A stretch of 64,000 nt of DNA from CAWCDJ01 sp963794265 (GTDB taxonomy: Bacteria > Acidobacteriota > Terriglobia > Bryobacterales > Bryobacteraceae). The translations under genes and the position numbers were made by a program. The stretch lies in the NCBI GenBank assembly GCA_963794265.1, contig CAWCDJ010000005.1:682001-746000 (forward strand). The letters run 5' to 3'. Within the stretch, counting starts at the first letter, position 1; every line of letters begins with the position of its first letter. A model generated the notes under the pieces. It did no database searches. It had not been told where the DNA came from and worked only from the letters and a program-made list of their open reading frames with translations. Positions 26,854-35,581 of the stretch are shown piece after piece.

Positions 26854-27714
26854 TCAATTCATCTCCAGCGCGCGCAGCTTGGCGCTGCGCGAAGCCGGAT
26901 TCCCGGTTGCTTCCCGGTCGCCCGGCACGAGCGGACGTCTGGTCAGGATCGTCGCAAGCCCTTCGCGCCCAAGTTCCCGGAATCGTTCCTTCACCTTGCG
27001 GTCGTCGAGCGACATGAAGCTGAGAACCACCATCCGGCCTCCGCGCTTCAGTAGCGCGGGCCCGATCCGGAGCAGCCGGTCCAGTTCCGCCGGTTCGTCG
27101 TTGACCGCCATTCGCAGGGCCATGAAAGTCTTCGTGGCCGGATGCAAACGACCCGTCCTGGGCACGGCCCGCGACACCACATCGGCCAGATGTTGTGTGC
27201 TCCGTATGGGCCGCGCCCGGACGATTGCTCTGGCTACTTTCCGCGCCCTCCTCTCTTCGCCGAGCTGATAAATCAGGTCGGCGATCGTTTTTTCGTCGGT
27301 GAAGTTGACGAGATCGGCTGCCGTCCGGCCCATGGACGTATCCATGCGCATGTCGAGCGGCCCATCCGCCATGAACGAAAACCCTCTCTCCGGCGCCGTG
27401 AGCTGGTACCGGCTCACTCCCAAATCGGCCAGGAGACCATCCACTTTCTCGAACCCCGCTTCCGAGACGGCTTCCGGCAGGGAGCCGAACGAACCGTGGT
27501 GAAACCGGATCCGGTCCGCCCACGCCTCCGTGTTGCGCCGCGCCATCTCGAGCGACTGCGCATCGCGGTCGTTGGCGATCACCAACCCGGTGGTCAGTTG
27601 CGCCGCAATCAGGCCCGTATGCCCGCCCAAACCCGCAGTCGCGTCCAGGTAGATGCCGTCCGGACGAACTGCCAGAAGCTCCAGGGACTCTTCGGGCATG
27701 ACCGAAACGTGCAT
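26854..27714 (-). CDS. rsmH: 16S rRNA m4C1402 methyltransferase RsmH (MraW)
   Basis: A 286-residue SAM-dependent methyltransferase that modifies C1402 in the ribosomal P site. The N-terminal HVSVMPEESLELL, SAM motif DATAGLGGHTGLI, LLADLGVSRYQL, ERGFSFMADGPLDMRMD and the C-terminal SFMSLDDRKVKERFRELGR are diagnostic. It is slightly shorter than the E. coli protein (313). The ATG lies 6 bp after the mraZ stop. Its place as the second gene of the dcw operon is canonical. Confidence 0.97.
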   Translation of the reverse strand: MHVSVMPEESLELLAVRPDGIYLDATAGLGGHTGLIAAQLTTGLVIANDRDAQSLEMARRNTEAWADRIRFHHGSFGSLPEAVSEAGFEKVDGLLADLGVSRYQLTAPERGFSFMADGPLDMRMDTSMGRTAADLVNFTDEKTIADLIYQLGEERRARKVARAIVRARPIRSTQHLADVVSRAVPRTGRLHPATKTFMALRMAVNDEPAELDRLLRIGPALLKRGGRMVVLSFMSLDDRKVKERFRELGREGLATILTRRPLVPGDREATGNPASRSAKLRALEMN

Positions 27715-27720
27715 ATGGCA

Positions 27721-28203
27721 TCAGTTCAGCCCCGCCGCCTCCAGCTTGGTCACATCTTCCGCGGCCGTCTGGGCCGCCTCGCGCCTGCGCTCTTCGTAAA
27801 TCGGCTCGCTCAAAACTTCAATCCGCCCTCTATAGGCAAACAGCCGCACCGCCGCATTCTCGATGCCCAGCTCCCGGCGTAGCTCGGGCGGAAACGTGAT
27901 GCGGCCCTGAGAATCCATCTCCGCCTCGGCCCCCAGGTCGGCGGCATTAAATGCCACGTTCCGTGCTATTCTCGGGTCGTCGCGGTAGTTATCGAAGAAT
28001 TTCTCGTTCTGCCGCCATACTTCCATCGGATAAATCTGAGCGATGCGCCGATCGAGCGACGTCACGAACAGTTTCTTTTCCCGGAGGGCGGCAAAATACT
28101 GCTGGAAAGTGGTGGGCAGTTTACAGCGGCCTTTGTCGTCGAGACGGCCGGGGTACATCCCCCGAGGGGCTTCGACCATCGCCAGTTGTTGCAACCCTTC
28201 CAC
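27721..28203 (-). CDS. mraZ: Transcriptional regulator and division-cluster protein MraZ
   Basis: A 160-residue DNA-binding protein with two SpoVT-AbrB-type halves: GRLDDKGRCKLP (about 19-30) and EMDSQGRITFPPELRREL (about 95-112). In other bacteria MraZ binds repeats upstream of its own gene and controls the dcw operon. The start is uncertain. GTG at 28201-28203 gives the full length, while ATG at residue 9 or 16 would give a protein beginning closer to the usual MraZ N-terminus. A TATAAT box lies 22 bp upstream of the GTG. I could not find clear GTGGG-type MraZ boxes there. The C-terminal 30 residues are an Ala/Glu-rich extension. Confidence 0.92.
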   Translation of the reverse strand: MEGLQQLAMVEAPRGMYPGRLDDKGRCKLPTTFQQYFAALREKKLFVTSLDRRIAQIYPMEVWRQNEKFFDNYRDDPRIARNVAFNAADLGAEAEMDSQGRITFPPELRRELGIENAAVRLFAYRGRIEVLSEPIYEERRREAAQTAAEDVTKLEAAGLN

Positions 28204-28224
28204 TTTTTATCCCCAGAAGGCCTA

Positions 28225-28230
28225 ATTATA
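28225..28230 (-). promoter_or_regulatory. Predicted -10 box for the dcw operon
   Basis: On the minus strand this reads TATAAT, a perfect sigma-70 -10 hexamer, 22 bp upstream of the mraZ GTG. The matching -35 is weak: TTGGTT at a 15 bp spacing is the nearest, with no good TTGACA at 16-18 bp. If real, it would drive mraZ through ftsZ, with a leader of about 15 nt. Confidence 0.5.
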
Positions 28231-28395
28231 GCCGATTCTGGCCACAACCAATAGTGGCACGCAAACTTCGGTTATTGCAAGAATTTTTTTCAGGAACTAG
28301 CTGATTAGGACGGAGTTATACGCACACAAGCAGATCTACACTAATTGCGCAACATACAACCGATTGCGATGGGGGCGAAAGTAAGGAGAAGAAGA

Positions 28396-28418
28396 GGGGC
28401 CGGGTAACACCCGGCCCC
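28396..28418 (-). terminator. Intrinsic terminator of the Ig-like protein gene
   Basis: A perfect 10 bp stem (28396-28405 with 28409-28418, GGGGCCGGGT pairing with ACCCGGCCCC) has a 3-base loop. It lies 24 bp past the stop of the 28443-30608 gene. Read on the minus strand, a pyrimidine-rich TCTTCTTCTCC follows. It separates that gene from the mraZ promoter. Confidence 0.8.
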
Positions 28419-28442
28419 TGGTGGAAGGCAAGTAACAACGAA

Positions 28443-30608
28443 CTACTGGACTGGAATCTTCACTGCATTACTGTTGATTGCAGCGCTGCCGCCCGGCGGC
28501 ACAACCCCGACCGAGAACGTAACATCATTCCCGGTAGTCATGTCGGCCGGAATCTGGAACGCCACGACATACACGCCCGGCAGGTCTTCGGATAGCCGTG
28601 CGGAGACCACCGGCACGCCGCCGCCGTTCATGCCGGCGATGACCGTGCCCTGTACCGTGGCGCTCGAACCAGGAGGCGGAACCGAAGAGGTGCCGACCGT
28701 TGGAGAGGTCGGTCCCAGACCAGTCACATAGGCGACCTCGGTCTCACCGCGGCGCGCCGGGTTCGCCAGGCTGACGAAAGATCCGTCGGGCCGGACCAGA
28801 ACCGCCCGCAGAACGCCGTCCGACATGGGGGTCAGGTAGACGCCCGGGCTGGCGGCCAGGATGTTGAGTGTCAGGTTGGTGGTGCCTCCGCCCAGGTTGA
28901 CCGTGACCGGAACGCTGCCCGGAGTTACTTCGCAGGGCACCTGGAAGAGGATCTGCTGTTGCCCGTTAGCCAACATGCCGACGCTCAGAATGGGCGCCGA
29001 AATATTGTTCAGCGTAATCCGGATGTTCGTGCTGACCGGTACGCCGGGGAAAGTCGGAACCGGGCCGGTCACGCCCAGCGCAGCCTGCGAACCTACCAGG
29101 GCGCCAATGCTGCAGGGCGAAAGCGTGGCCTGGGAGGGATCCGCGCCGTTGACGAAGTTCGACGCGCTGATGGCGGGTGCCGGCGGAAGCACGGTAAGCG
29201 AGAACGTCTGCGTGCCGATACCCCCGGTGGCCGCCACCGTGGCGGTCACACTGGCCGCGCCGCTAACCGAACCGGCCGTCGCGGTGACCTGCGCTTTGCC
29301 AGTGGAATCGGTCTGAATGTTGGTCGCGTTCAGCGAAACCGAGCCGCTGGCCACCCTGAACTGCACGGGAACATTGGCGGCGCCGGTCCCGGCACTGGTC
29401 GTCACCTGAACCACCAGCGGCGATCCGAATGCCGTATTGACCGGAGCGCTCTGGTTATTGCCGGAGACGATCGTAAAGCCGGTAATCGTGATCGGCTGCA
29501 CGACGTTAATCGTGAACGCCGCGGACTTGGTGGAATCGGTGGTAGAAGTAGCCGTGACCGTAATCACTCCCGCGGCGGCGCTGCCGGAGACGGATACTCC
29601 GGTCGTGGCGCGCCCGTTCGAGTCGGTCGTAGTTGCGGTGTTATAGAGCGAAGCCGATCCGGCGGGCGACACGGTCCACTTGATACCCTGGCCCGCCAGG
29701 GCATTGCCGGACGCGTCGTTCACTTGTACGCCCAGAACCGTCGGCAGGCTCTGCCCCGGGTTCACTGTCTGGCCGTTGCCCTGCGTGATCACGACCGAGC
29801 CAGGGACGCCCGCGGTGGTCGTGAAGGATATGGGAATGGAACTGGTGTACGAGGTGGGCGTCTGCGTAAAATCGGCGTTCGGATAAGCACCGCCGACAAT
29901 GACCTGATACTGGCCGCTACCGGGAATAGGCCCAAATACCGGCTGGCAAGTGGCCACTCCGGTGGAATCGGTAAGGGCAACGCCTACGCCTGCTCCGGGG
30001 CTCGACTTACACTGGAGAGTAGGACCTGTGGGACCAGCTAAGTTCGCCAGCAATACCCCCACATTCGGGATAGGCTGCCCGGTTCGGTCGGTCACCAGAA
30101 CTTTAACCGGCGTACTCGCCGTGCTGCCGGCGGCGCCACTCAAGCCCGTAGGCAGTGAAGTGAAAGATGCGTTCGCCGGCTGCTGGATAAAAGACCCCGA
30201 AGTGAGGCCGAACCCTTGAGTAAGGGTGAAAGTCGCAGCCGAACTCCCAACGGATGCGGTCACCGTATACTGCACGTAACTGGTGGAACTGCCGTTGAAA
30301 TTCGACAGGACAAATAGAGAGTTACTCGCGGTGCCGTCGGCGCCCGTAACAGTCGATGTCGCGGCGAGAATCGCCTGACCTGAGAACGCATTGGTCGCCC
30401 AGTTCACCGTCTGGTTGGGCAATGGGTTCCCATTCGCGTCCGTAACCAGCACCTTGAGCGCCTGGAAACTGCCTAACTGCAGACAATTCGTACAAACGAA
30501 CTGTCCGTCGCCGGCGACCACGGAGACCGTCTGGGCGGGAGCCGCAGCTCCAATCAGAAGCCCGGCGAAGATCGCTGCCATAATAGTAGGAAACTTGAAT
30601 CGGTACAA
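28443..30608 (-). CDS. Secreted Ig-like repeat protein with Solibacter-type C-terminal domain
   Basis: A 721-residue exported protein. The start is TTG 30606-30608, chosen because a perfect AGGAGG lies 5 bases upstream and the signal peptide (MAAIFAGLLIGAAAPAQ) begins 9 residues later; the frame is open 34 codons further. The body holds four or five repeats of roughly 100 residues with bacterial Ig-like (Big_1/invasin-type) features: KVLVTDANGNPLPNQTVNW, VTDRTGQPIPNVGV and VQVNDASGNALAGQGIKW. The last 210 residues (AISASNFVNGADPSQATLSPC...VAYVTGLGPT) resemble the C-terminal domain that recurs in Solibacter secreted proteins. It probably has a surface or extracellular role, perhaps in adhesion. 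Its own terminator follows. Confidence 0.85.
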   Translation of the reverse strand: MYRFKFPTIMAAIFAGLLIGAAAPAQTVSVVAGDGQFVCTNCLQLGSFQALKVLVTDANGNPLPNQTVNWATNAFSGQAILAATSTVTGADGTASNSLFVLSNFNGSSTSYVQYTVTASVGSSAATFTLTQGFGLTSGSFIQQPANASFTSLPTGLSGAAGSTASTPVKVLVTDRTGQPIPNVGVLLANLAGPTGPTLQCKSSPGAGVGVALTDSTGVATCQPVFGPIPGSGQYQVIVGGAYPNADFTQTPTSYTSSIPISFTTTAGVPGSVVITQGNGQTVNPGQSLPTVLGVQVNDASGNALAGQGIKWTVSPAGSASLYNTATTTDSNGRATTGVSVSGSAAAGVITVTATSTTDSTKSAAFTINVVQPITITGFTIVSGNNQSAPVNTAFGSPLVVQVTTSAGTGAANVPVQFRVASGSVSLNATNIQTDSTGKAQVTATAGSVSGAASVTATVAATGGIGTQTFSLTVLPPAPAISASNFVNGADPSQATLSPCSIGALVGSQAALGVTGPVPTFPGVPVSTNIRITLNNISAPILSVGMLANGQQQILFQVPCEVTPGSVPVTVNLGGGTTNLTLNILAASPGVYLTPMSDGVLRAVLVRPDGSFVSLANPARRGETEVAYVTGLGPTSPTVGTSSVPPPGSSATVQGTVIAGMNGGGVPVVSARLSEDLPGVYVVAFQIPADMTTGNDVTFSVGVVPPGGSAAINSNAVKIPVQ

Positions 30609-30626
30609 GATACCTCCTCGTTCAAT

Positions 30627-30656
30627 GGATGAACACGGTTGGACTCGGATGGACGC
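30627..30656. repeat. Three tandem 10 bp units upstream of the Ig-like protein gene
   Basis: Three imperfect decamers on the + strand: GGATGAACAC (30627-30636), GGTTGGACTC (30637-30646) and GGATGGACGC (30647-30656). Each begins GGNTG and has GAAC or GGAC inside. They lie 19-48 bp upstream of the TTG start, just before the ribosome site, so they would be in the 5' leader or promoter. Confidence 0.6.
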
Positions 30657-30708
30657 GGGTGAATTCCAGTCTATCACTACTCGATAACACGAATAGCGGG
30701 AATTTGAC

Positions 30709-30737
30709 AAAAAAAGAGGGGAGCCGAAGCTCCCCTC
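30709..30737 (-). terminator. Strong intrinsic terminator of the 30789-32687 gene
   Basis: On the minus strand, a 9 bp perfect stem GAGGGGAGC / GCTCCCCTC with the stable tetraloop TTCG is followed by seven T residues. It lies about 50 bp past the stop codon at 30789. This is the clearest Rho-independent terminator in the window. Confidence 0.93.
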
Positions 30738-30788
30738 TCAGTAATTCAGTGAACTAACCTGCCGGTTTCCCTGGCAGATAAGGATTGA

Positions 30789-32687
30789 CTAGTTTTCCAG
30801 TTGTTCCGTCGCGGCGCGGGAACCCGTGCCGTTGGGCAGAACTAACGCCAGGTAGCCCATCGCCAGGTTGCGCGCACCGAGATCGCTGATGAACGCAAAG
30901 CCGTGAGCCAACTGGAAGTTGCAAACCGCAATCATGTAGCCCTGGAAGCCAGCGGCCGAAGTCGAGGCCAGGGTCGTGAACACGGTTCCGGTAGGAATGC
31001 TGTCGGTGACGACCGCGGCTGCCGGAGCGGAAGCACCGTAGAAGTTCAGGGTGCAAGTGCCGGCCTGCGGCCCGGTCCCAAACGGATCGGTGGTGGTATT
31101 CGCGATTGCGATACCCGTATCGAAACCAGCCTGGTTGGTGACAAACGGATAGAGGAGAACCGTCTGGCAAATCGCAACCGAGAACAGGTTGGAGGCGGAA
31201 GAGGTATCGATGAACCGCGGAATGAACGCGCTCGCGGAGGCCGTCGTGACGGTGCTGGTCGGAGCAAAGCTCATGTTGACCGTAGCCGTGCCGACCGGCG
31301 GGGTGTTGGTGCCCGGGTTGGCGGTATAGCTGATATAGACGCCGAACTTGAAGGTCTCAGCCAGGGACGGGTTGCTGTTGACGACTTCCCAGACTGCCGT
31401 GGCCGAGCCACTGACAACCGGCAATTCCGCAAGCGGAATTCCGCCGACCGTGGTGGTCGCGGTTACCGTGGGGATTGAGCCGGAATCGGGAGTCGTTTCG
31501 CTGACGACCAACTGCGCAAAGCTGGTGGTTGCCTGACCGCCGGGCTGGCCAACCGCGGAACCGGTGGCGCTGGTCACATTGGTGGTCGAAACGAAAACGC
31601 GGACGCCTGCGGGCAGGTTGTTGAAGACCGCTTTGAGGCGAGTGCCGCTATCTGCCAGACCCGCCACCTGCATCGCGTTGGTGACAGAGTTGGTGGTGCT
31701 GATGTACGGGGCGATGAAGCCGGATTCCGAGTTGTAAATGGTTCCCGGAATGTTCTGATTAGCCACGGGGGGATACGCATAGCCATTGTCCGCCGGCGGA
31801 GCAGCAACCCTGGTCTTAAACGCGGTCGCGAAGTTCTCACTATATTCCAGCGTTGCGACAGCCGATTTGGTCTGCGTGCTGCACTGCTGGAAGGGGGTGG
31901 TGGAGACCACGTCAGAAGCGGCGGTGTTCCCAACCTTCGTGCTCAAACCGGACTGCACAAAGCCGGCAATCTGCACCGGGGAGTTCACCGGCAGAGCGGT
32001 ATTGCCGCTAATCGAAACGGAAGCGAGCAACTGGGTGGTACCCGGCAGTCCGCCGCCGCCAAGACCGGAGACATTGGCGCGAACATTGGTGATGCGGAAA
32101 ATCCGCTCGACTCCGGTTGTGGAGGGAGCGAGAATCGGCACGCCGTTGAAAGTCACCTGGTTGCCGTTGACCAAGCCCTGATAGACGTTGAGCGCAGGGG
32201 TGATCGACGTCGCGCTGGAACTCGCCACAGTGATGCCGGAGCTGGGATCAGTCTGCGCGTACTGCACGCAGCCGGACGCCGGGGTGCCGCACGCCATCTG
32301 GGCCGCGCCCGGGCCGAAACCCGGAGCAGCCGGAGTCTGAGCAGAGCCCGGCTCGTCAATCAGGAGCAGAGCTTCCGAGGCGTTGGAGACGCCATTCGTG
32401 CCCAGCAGACGGCTGGTCACGTTGGTGCCCAGACTGACGGTAAAGTTGGCAGTCGGAATCGGCTGACCGGGGGCAGGAACCTGACCGCCGGTGCAAGTCA
32501 GAACGATGTCGCCAATCAGATCGGTAATGCCTTCCGAGCGAAGCAGCGGGGGTGCCGCCACGCTGGCACTACAGGTCAGCGGACCGGCGGTGGTAGTGCC
32601 GATCGGGCCGACGGCTATCTGCGCGCTCGCCAACCCGACGCATAGGGCCAGCAAAGCCATCGCAGTAAATAATCTGCGAAAATTCAT
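30789..32687 (-). CDS. Secreted protein of unknown function, Acidobacteriota style
   Basis: A 632-residue exported protein with a signal peptide (residues 1 to about 22, cleaved after ASA). It is low in Lys and rich in Thr, Ser, Val, Gly and Ala, as expected for an extracellular beta-rich protein. Six or more cysteines are spread out (CSAS, LTCTGG, MACGTPASGC, QQCST, ICQTV, GTCTL, VCNF). The C-terminal 130 residues (LLYPFVTNQAGFDTGIAIANTT...GTCTLNFYG...GFQGYMIAVCNF) look like a separate beta domain I associate with Acidobacteriota secreted proteins. A strong ribosome site AAGGAGAAGG precedes the ATG. The function is unknown. It is a single-gene unit ending in a strong terminator. Confidence 0.8.
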   Translation of the reverse strand: MNFRRLFTAMALLALCVGLASAQIAVGPIGTTTAGPLTCSASVAAPPLLRSEGITDLIGDIVLTCTGGQVPAPGQPIPTANFTVSLGTNVTSRLLGTNGVSNASEALLLIDEPGSAQTPAAPGFGPGAAQMACGTPASGCVQYAQTDPSSGITVASSSATSITPALNVYQGLVNGNQVTFNGVPILAPSTTGVERIFRITNVRANVSGLGGGGLPGTTQLLASVSISGNTALPVNSPVQIAGFVQSGLSTKVGNTAASDVVSTTPFQQCSTQTKSAVATLEYSENFATAFKTRVAAPPADNGYAYPPVANQNIPGTIYNSESGFIAPYISTTNSVTNAMQVAGLADSGTRLKAVFNNLPAGVRVFVSTTNVTSATGSAVGQPGGQATTSFAQLVVSETTPDSGSIPTVTATTTVGGIPLAELPVVSGSATAVWEVVNSNPSLAETFKFGVYISYTANPGTNTPPVGTATVNMSFAPTSTVTTASASAFIPRFIDTSSASNLFSVAICQTVLLYPFVTNQAGFDTGIAIANTTTDPFGTGPQAGTCTLNFYGASAPAAAVVTDSIPTGTVFTTLASTSAAGFQGYMIAVCNFQLAHGFAFISDLGARNLAMGYLALVLPNGTGSRAATEQLEN

Positions 32688-33531
32688 TTCCTTCTCCTTG
32701 TGAATTGCGAAATTTGAATCGGTCGAAGTTCTCTCAACCTGAGCCTCAAAGTACAGCTAAAACTGTTCAGTCAACCAGGGAACTTCTCCGTGTCGGGCGG
32801 AGAGTCGATTACCGGCAGCTACCAAGTTAGCCTGCCGGGCAATGCTGAAGCCTTTTTCTGCGGCGCATGTCTGTTTATTATGTCGGGTTCTGCGCTCACA
32901 GCATACAAATACAAAATGGCACACCGAAATCAGACGCGGTAAAGATCGTTGTAACTGATTGCCCGTTCACTGTCAAGAGAAATTCTTTCCCTTCAGCACG
33001 AAACGGGGACCCGGCCAGCCTGACTTCCACGCCAAACAAGCTGGCACGATTAAAGCATGTAACCGCATCCAGAGTCAATAGTTTCGCACCGATCGGTCTC
33101 ATTTTTTCAGGTATTGCGCGTGCAGTTAACAACCATTGCTGTTCTTGTGCTGTTCTTGCCCCTGTTTGCGGGTAGGGTCTATTCCCCGTGTGGACGGCAC
33201 CTCAGAGGGAATTACGGTATTAATCTGAAAAAAGCCGGTGAACACCCGAGTAAGAGCTTCAAGCCCACTGATATTAATGATCGGCATTGTGAGCGAGAGC
33301 AACATGGCGCGAGCTTGGTATTAGCACGCTGTTCGCCACGCCGGGCCAAGCGCCGCGGACCGGGCATCCACTCCGTCCGAAAAGCGGCCGGACCCTTTCC
33401 CGGAAAGGGTTCGCCGCAGTCGTGCCGCCCTCGCAGGACTTGCTTTGCGGCTGACGGCAGCGGCCCCGAGCGAGTCGTTTTGGGCAATTGGTGGGGCTTG
33501 CGGACACACTTCGGGTACTACACCGCGGGAT
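32688..33531. other. 844 bp stretch without a convincing gene
   Basis: The first 450 bp are clearly lower in GC than the surroundings. They should include the promoter of the minus-strand secreted-protein gene starting at 32687, but I cannot place a clear -35/-10 pair. The last 250 bp are GC rich and contain an inverted repeat (ACCCTTT at 33392-33398 with AAAGGGT at 33404-33410). Open frames here (for example 33114-33551 on +) have no protein-like composition beyond a hydrophobic start. No tRNA cloverleaf was found. It could be a decayed gene or an unrecognised structured RNA. Confidence 0.5.
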
Positions 33532-34308
33532 TCAGATGGTCATGGCCATAAACCCGCCGTCCACCCGCAGGATCGATCCGGTGACGAAGGAGGAAGCTTT
33601 CCGCGAGGCCAGGTAGACCGCGGCGCCGACCAGTTCGCCGGCATCGCCGAAGCGCTGCATCGGAGTATGCGTCATGATGCCGGCAGTGCGCTCGGGCGTA
33701 AGCAGCCTGCGATTCTGTTCGGCGGGAAAAAATCCGGGGAGGATGGCGTTCACGCGGATGTTGTGGGGGGCCAGCTCGCGAGCCAGAAACAGAGTGATCT
33801 GATTGACCCCGGCCTTGGCCACACCGTACGTCAATACTTTGGAGAGGGGCGGGCCGGAAGAGACCGAGCTGATGTTGATGATGGAGCCACCGCGGCCGCT
33901 ATCCACCATCGCCCTGCCGAAAACCTGGCAGGCCAGGAACACGCTCTTGAGGTCGACATCGAGGATGCGATGCCACTCCTCTTCTCCGATTTCGAAGAAC
34001 GGGGTGGGCGAGTTGACGCCTGCGGCATTGATGAGGATATCGACGCGGCCGAAGCGCTCCCGCACGGCATCGAGCGCGCGCACGAGGTCGGATTTACTAG
34101 TGGCATCGCACTGAATGCCGAGAGCCTGATAGCCTTTCGAGGCAATCGCCTGCGCGCGCGCCTCGGCGTGTTCCCGGGTGCGTCCGGCGACCGCCACATG
34201 CGCGCCCGCCTCAGCGAGCCCTTCCGCCATGGCACCGGCCAGCACACCGCCGCCGCCGACCACGACCGCTACTTCACCTTCTAAAGAGAAAAGTCCGCTA
34301 TCGGCCAT
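33532..34308 (-). CDS. SDR-family oxidoreductase
   Basis: A 258-residue classical short-chain dehydrogenase. The cofactor loop is GGGGVLAG (18-25, a variant of TGxxxGxG), with NAAG at 94-97, the catalytic S148, Y161 and K165, and a C-terminal GSILRVDGGF. The segment GFFPAEQNRRLL...THTPMQRFGDAGELVGAAVYLAS resembles the fructuronate/gluconate 5-dehydrogenase branch, so a sugar-acid substrate is likely but unproved. The ATG at 34306-34308 places the usual N-terminus; the frame is open much further upstream without similarity. It follows the radical SAM gene by 59 bp on the same strand. Confidence 0.87.
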   Translation of the reverse strand: MADSGLFSLEGEVAVVVGGGGVLAGAMAEGLAEAGAHVAVAGRTREHAEARAQAIASKGYQALGIQCDATSKSDLVRALDAVRERFGRVDILINAAGVNSPTPFFEIGEEEWHRILDVDLKSVFLACQVFGRAMVDSGRGGSIINISSVSSGPPLSKVLTYGVAKAGVNQITLFLARELAPHNIRVNAILPGFFPAEQNRRLLTPERTAGIMTHTPMQRFGDAGELVGAAVYLASRKASSFVTGSILRVDGGFMAMTI

Positions 34309-34367
34309 TCCCTCGATGGTATCAGGGCTTGATTTGACGATGGCGGGAATCGTGGGGCTACAGGCGC

Positions 34368-35435
34368 TCAGCCCAGCACGGCGTCGGCCAGGTGCGGCTG
34401 GTACGTGCAGCGGGGATCTTCGGCCAGGTAGTCGCCGGTGAGGGCATAGGCGCGGGAGCGCGATCCGCCGCAGATTTTCTGGTACTCGCAGATGCCGCAC
34501 TTGCCTTCACGCTTGCTGGTATCTCGCAGACTGAGGAAGAGTTCGGAGTTGCGGTAGACATCCGTGAGCGGGCTGTTCAGCACATTGCCGCCGCTCACCG
34601 GGAGGAAACCGCTGGGATAGATTTCGCCCTTGTGCGAGACGAAAACGAAGCCCTTGCCGTCGCTCACCCCCGCGGTGCGCCAGGCGACCCCCTTGGCATT
34701 CTCGTTCTCGGCCGCACCGTGCTCGGCGCGGATGCGCTGCGCGACGTAACGCCGGTAGTGCATGGCCTCGGTGGTCTTGATTCCGAAGGGAGCGGTCTTC
34801 GAGAGGTCGTACATGAACTCGAAGACTTTCTCGTACTCTTCGGCGCGCAGGTCGTCATTTTCCTCGGCGCGTCCGGTCACGATCAGGAAGAAGAGGCTCC
34901 ACATCTTCGAGCGCACTTCCTTGACGACCTCGGCAATTTCGGGCAGGTGTGCCATGTTGCGGCGCGTGACGGTGGTCTGGAACTGGGTGTCGAGCCCGAT
35001 GTCGCGCGCGTGGCGGAGGGCCAGCATGGCGCAATCGAAGGTCCCGGGAACACCACGGAAATCGTCGTGCGATTTGGCATCGTGGCCGTCCACGCTGATG
35101 GCCATACGGGTGACGCCGGCCGCTTTGAATTCTTCGATGGCCCGAGGCGTCAGCAGCGGCGTGGCGCTGGGGGTGACGTTGGTCCGCAAGCCGATCTTTA
35201 CCGAGTGGCGAATCAGGTCGAACAGGTCCGGCCGCTTGAGGGGGTCGCCGCCGGTGAACACCATCAGCGGTTCGCCGAAACGGCGGATCTCATCCAACAG
35301 GCGGAACCCCTGCTCGGTGGTCAACTCGCCGGGATTTCGCTCCGACTGAGCGGAGGCGCGGCAGTGCACGCATGCCAGGTCGCAGGCCTGGGTTACTTCC
35401 CAGATCACGAGCATCGGGGATTGATCGAAGTTCAT
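34368..35435 (-). CDS. Radical SAM/SPASM-domain protein
   Basis: A 355-residue enzyme with the radical SAM cluster motif C18-x3-C22-x2-C25 in CDLACVHC and a GGDP motif (MVFTGGDPL). Its C-terminal SPASM-type cysteine set is GKCGICEYQKICGG...DPRC, which would hold auxiliary iron-sulfur clusters. Relatives include heme d1/AhbD-type heme-modifying and peptide-modifying enzymes; this one resembles the group of short heme-synthesis-like SPASM proteins. The ATG at 35433-35435 is preceded by GGAGAAG. The downstream SDR may act with it. No small precursor-peptide gene is evident beside it, so a RiPP role is not supported. Confidence 0.85.
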   Translation of the reverse strand: MNFDQSPMLVIWEVTQACDLACVHCRASAQSERNPGELTTEQGFRLLDEIRRFGEPLMVFTGGDPLKRPDLFDLIRHSVKIGLRTNVTPSATPLLTPRAIEEFKAAGVTRMAISVDGHDAKSHDDFRGVPGTFDCAMLALRHARDIGLDTQFQTTVTRRNMAHLPEIAEVVKEVRSKMWSLFFLIVTGRAEENDDLRAEEYEKVFEFMYDLSKTAPFGIKTTEAMHYRRYVAQRIRAEHGAAENENAKGVAWRTAGVSDGKGFVFVSHKGEIYPSGFLPVSGGNVLNSPLTDVYRNSELFLSLRDTSKREGKCGICEYQKICGGSRSRAYALTGDYLAEDPRCTYQPHLADAVLG

Positions 35436-35538
35436 CTCTTCTCCAATTTGGACTATTTTTATCTGCATTTCGGTGACCACGATCACGGGCGCTGAAAACG
35501 CGGGAAAATACGACACTTCGACATGTGAAACTCTGGGG

Positions 35539-35556
35539 TTGGGGCATTTGCCCCAA
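35539..35556. repeat. Perfect inverted repeat between the radical SAM gene and tmk
   Basis: TTGGGGCA (35539-35546) pairs with TGCCCCAA (35549-35556) around a 2-base spacer. It lies in the 247 bp divergent region. The tiny spacer suits a protein-binding palindrome better than an RNA hairpin. No regulator gene is adjacent. Confidence 0.6.
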
Positions 35557-35581
35557 TACCAGGGTGGCCCGCTCCCTCACG

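Noticed and set aside
26854..27721. 295-residue alternative frame covering rsmH on the same strand
   Set aside because: The rsmH frame has all SAM-methyltransferase motifs; the other frame has none.
28231..28320. MraZ-binding GTGGG direct repeats upstream of mraZ
   Set aside because: Only single, degenerate GTGGC/GTGCC-like words are present, with no regular spacing.
33042..33056. Sigma-54-like site TGGCAC with GC twelve bases on (GG-N10-GC)
   Set aside because: The -12 element reads AAGC rather than TTGC, and no credible gene lies downstream on that strand.
33114..33551. 145-residue plus-strand open frame with a hydrophobic, signal-like first 20 residues
   Set aside because: After the first 20 residues the composition is Arg/Gly/Pro-rich and unlike any folded protein, and it runs into the end of the SDR gene on the other strand.
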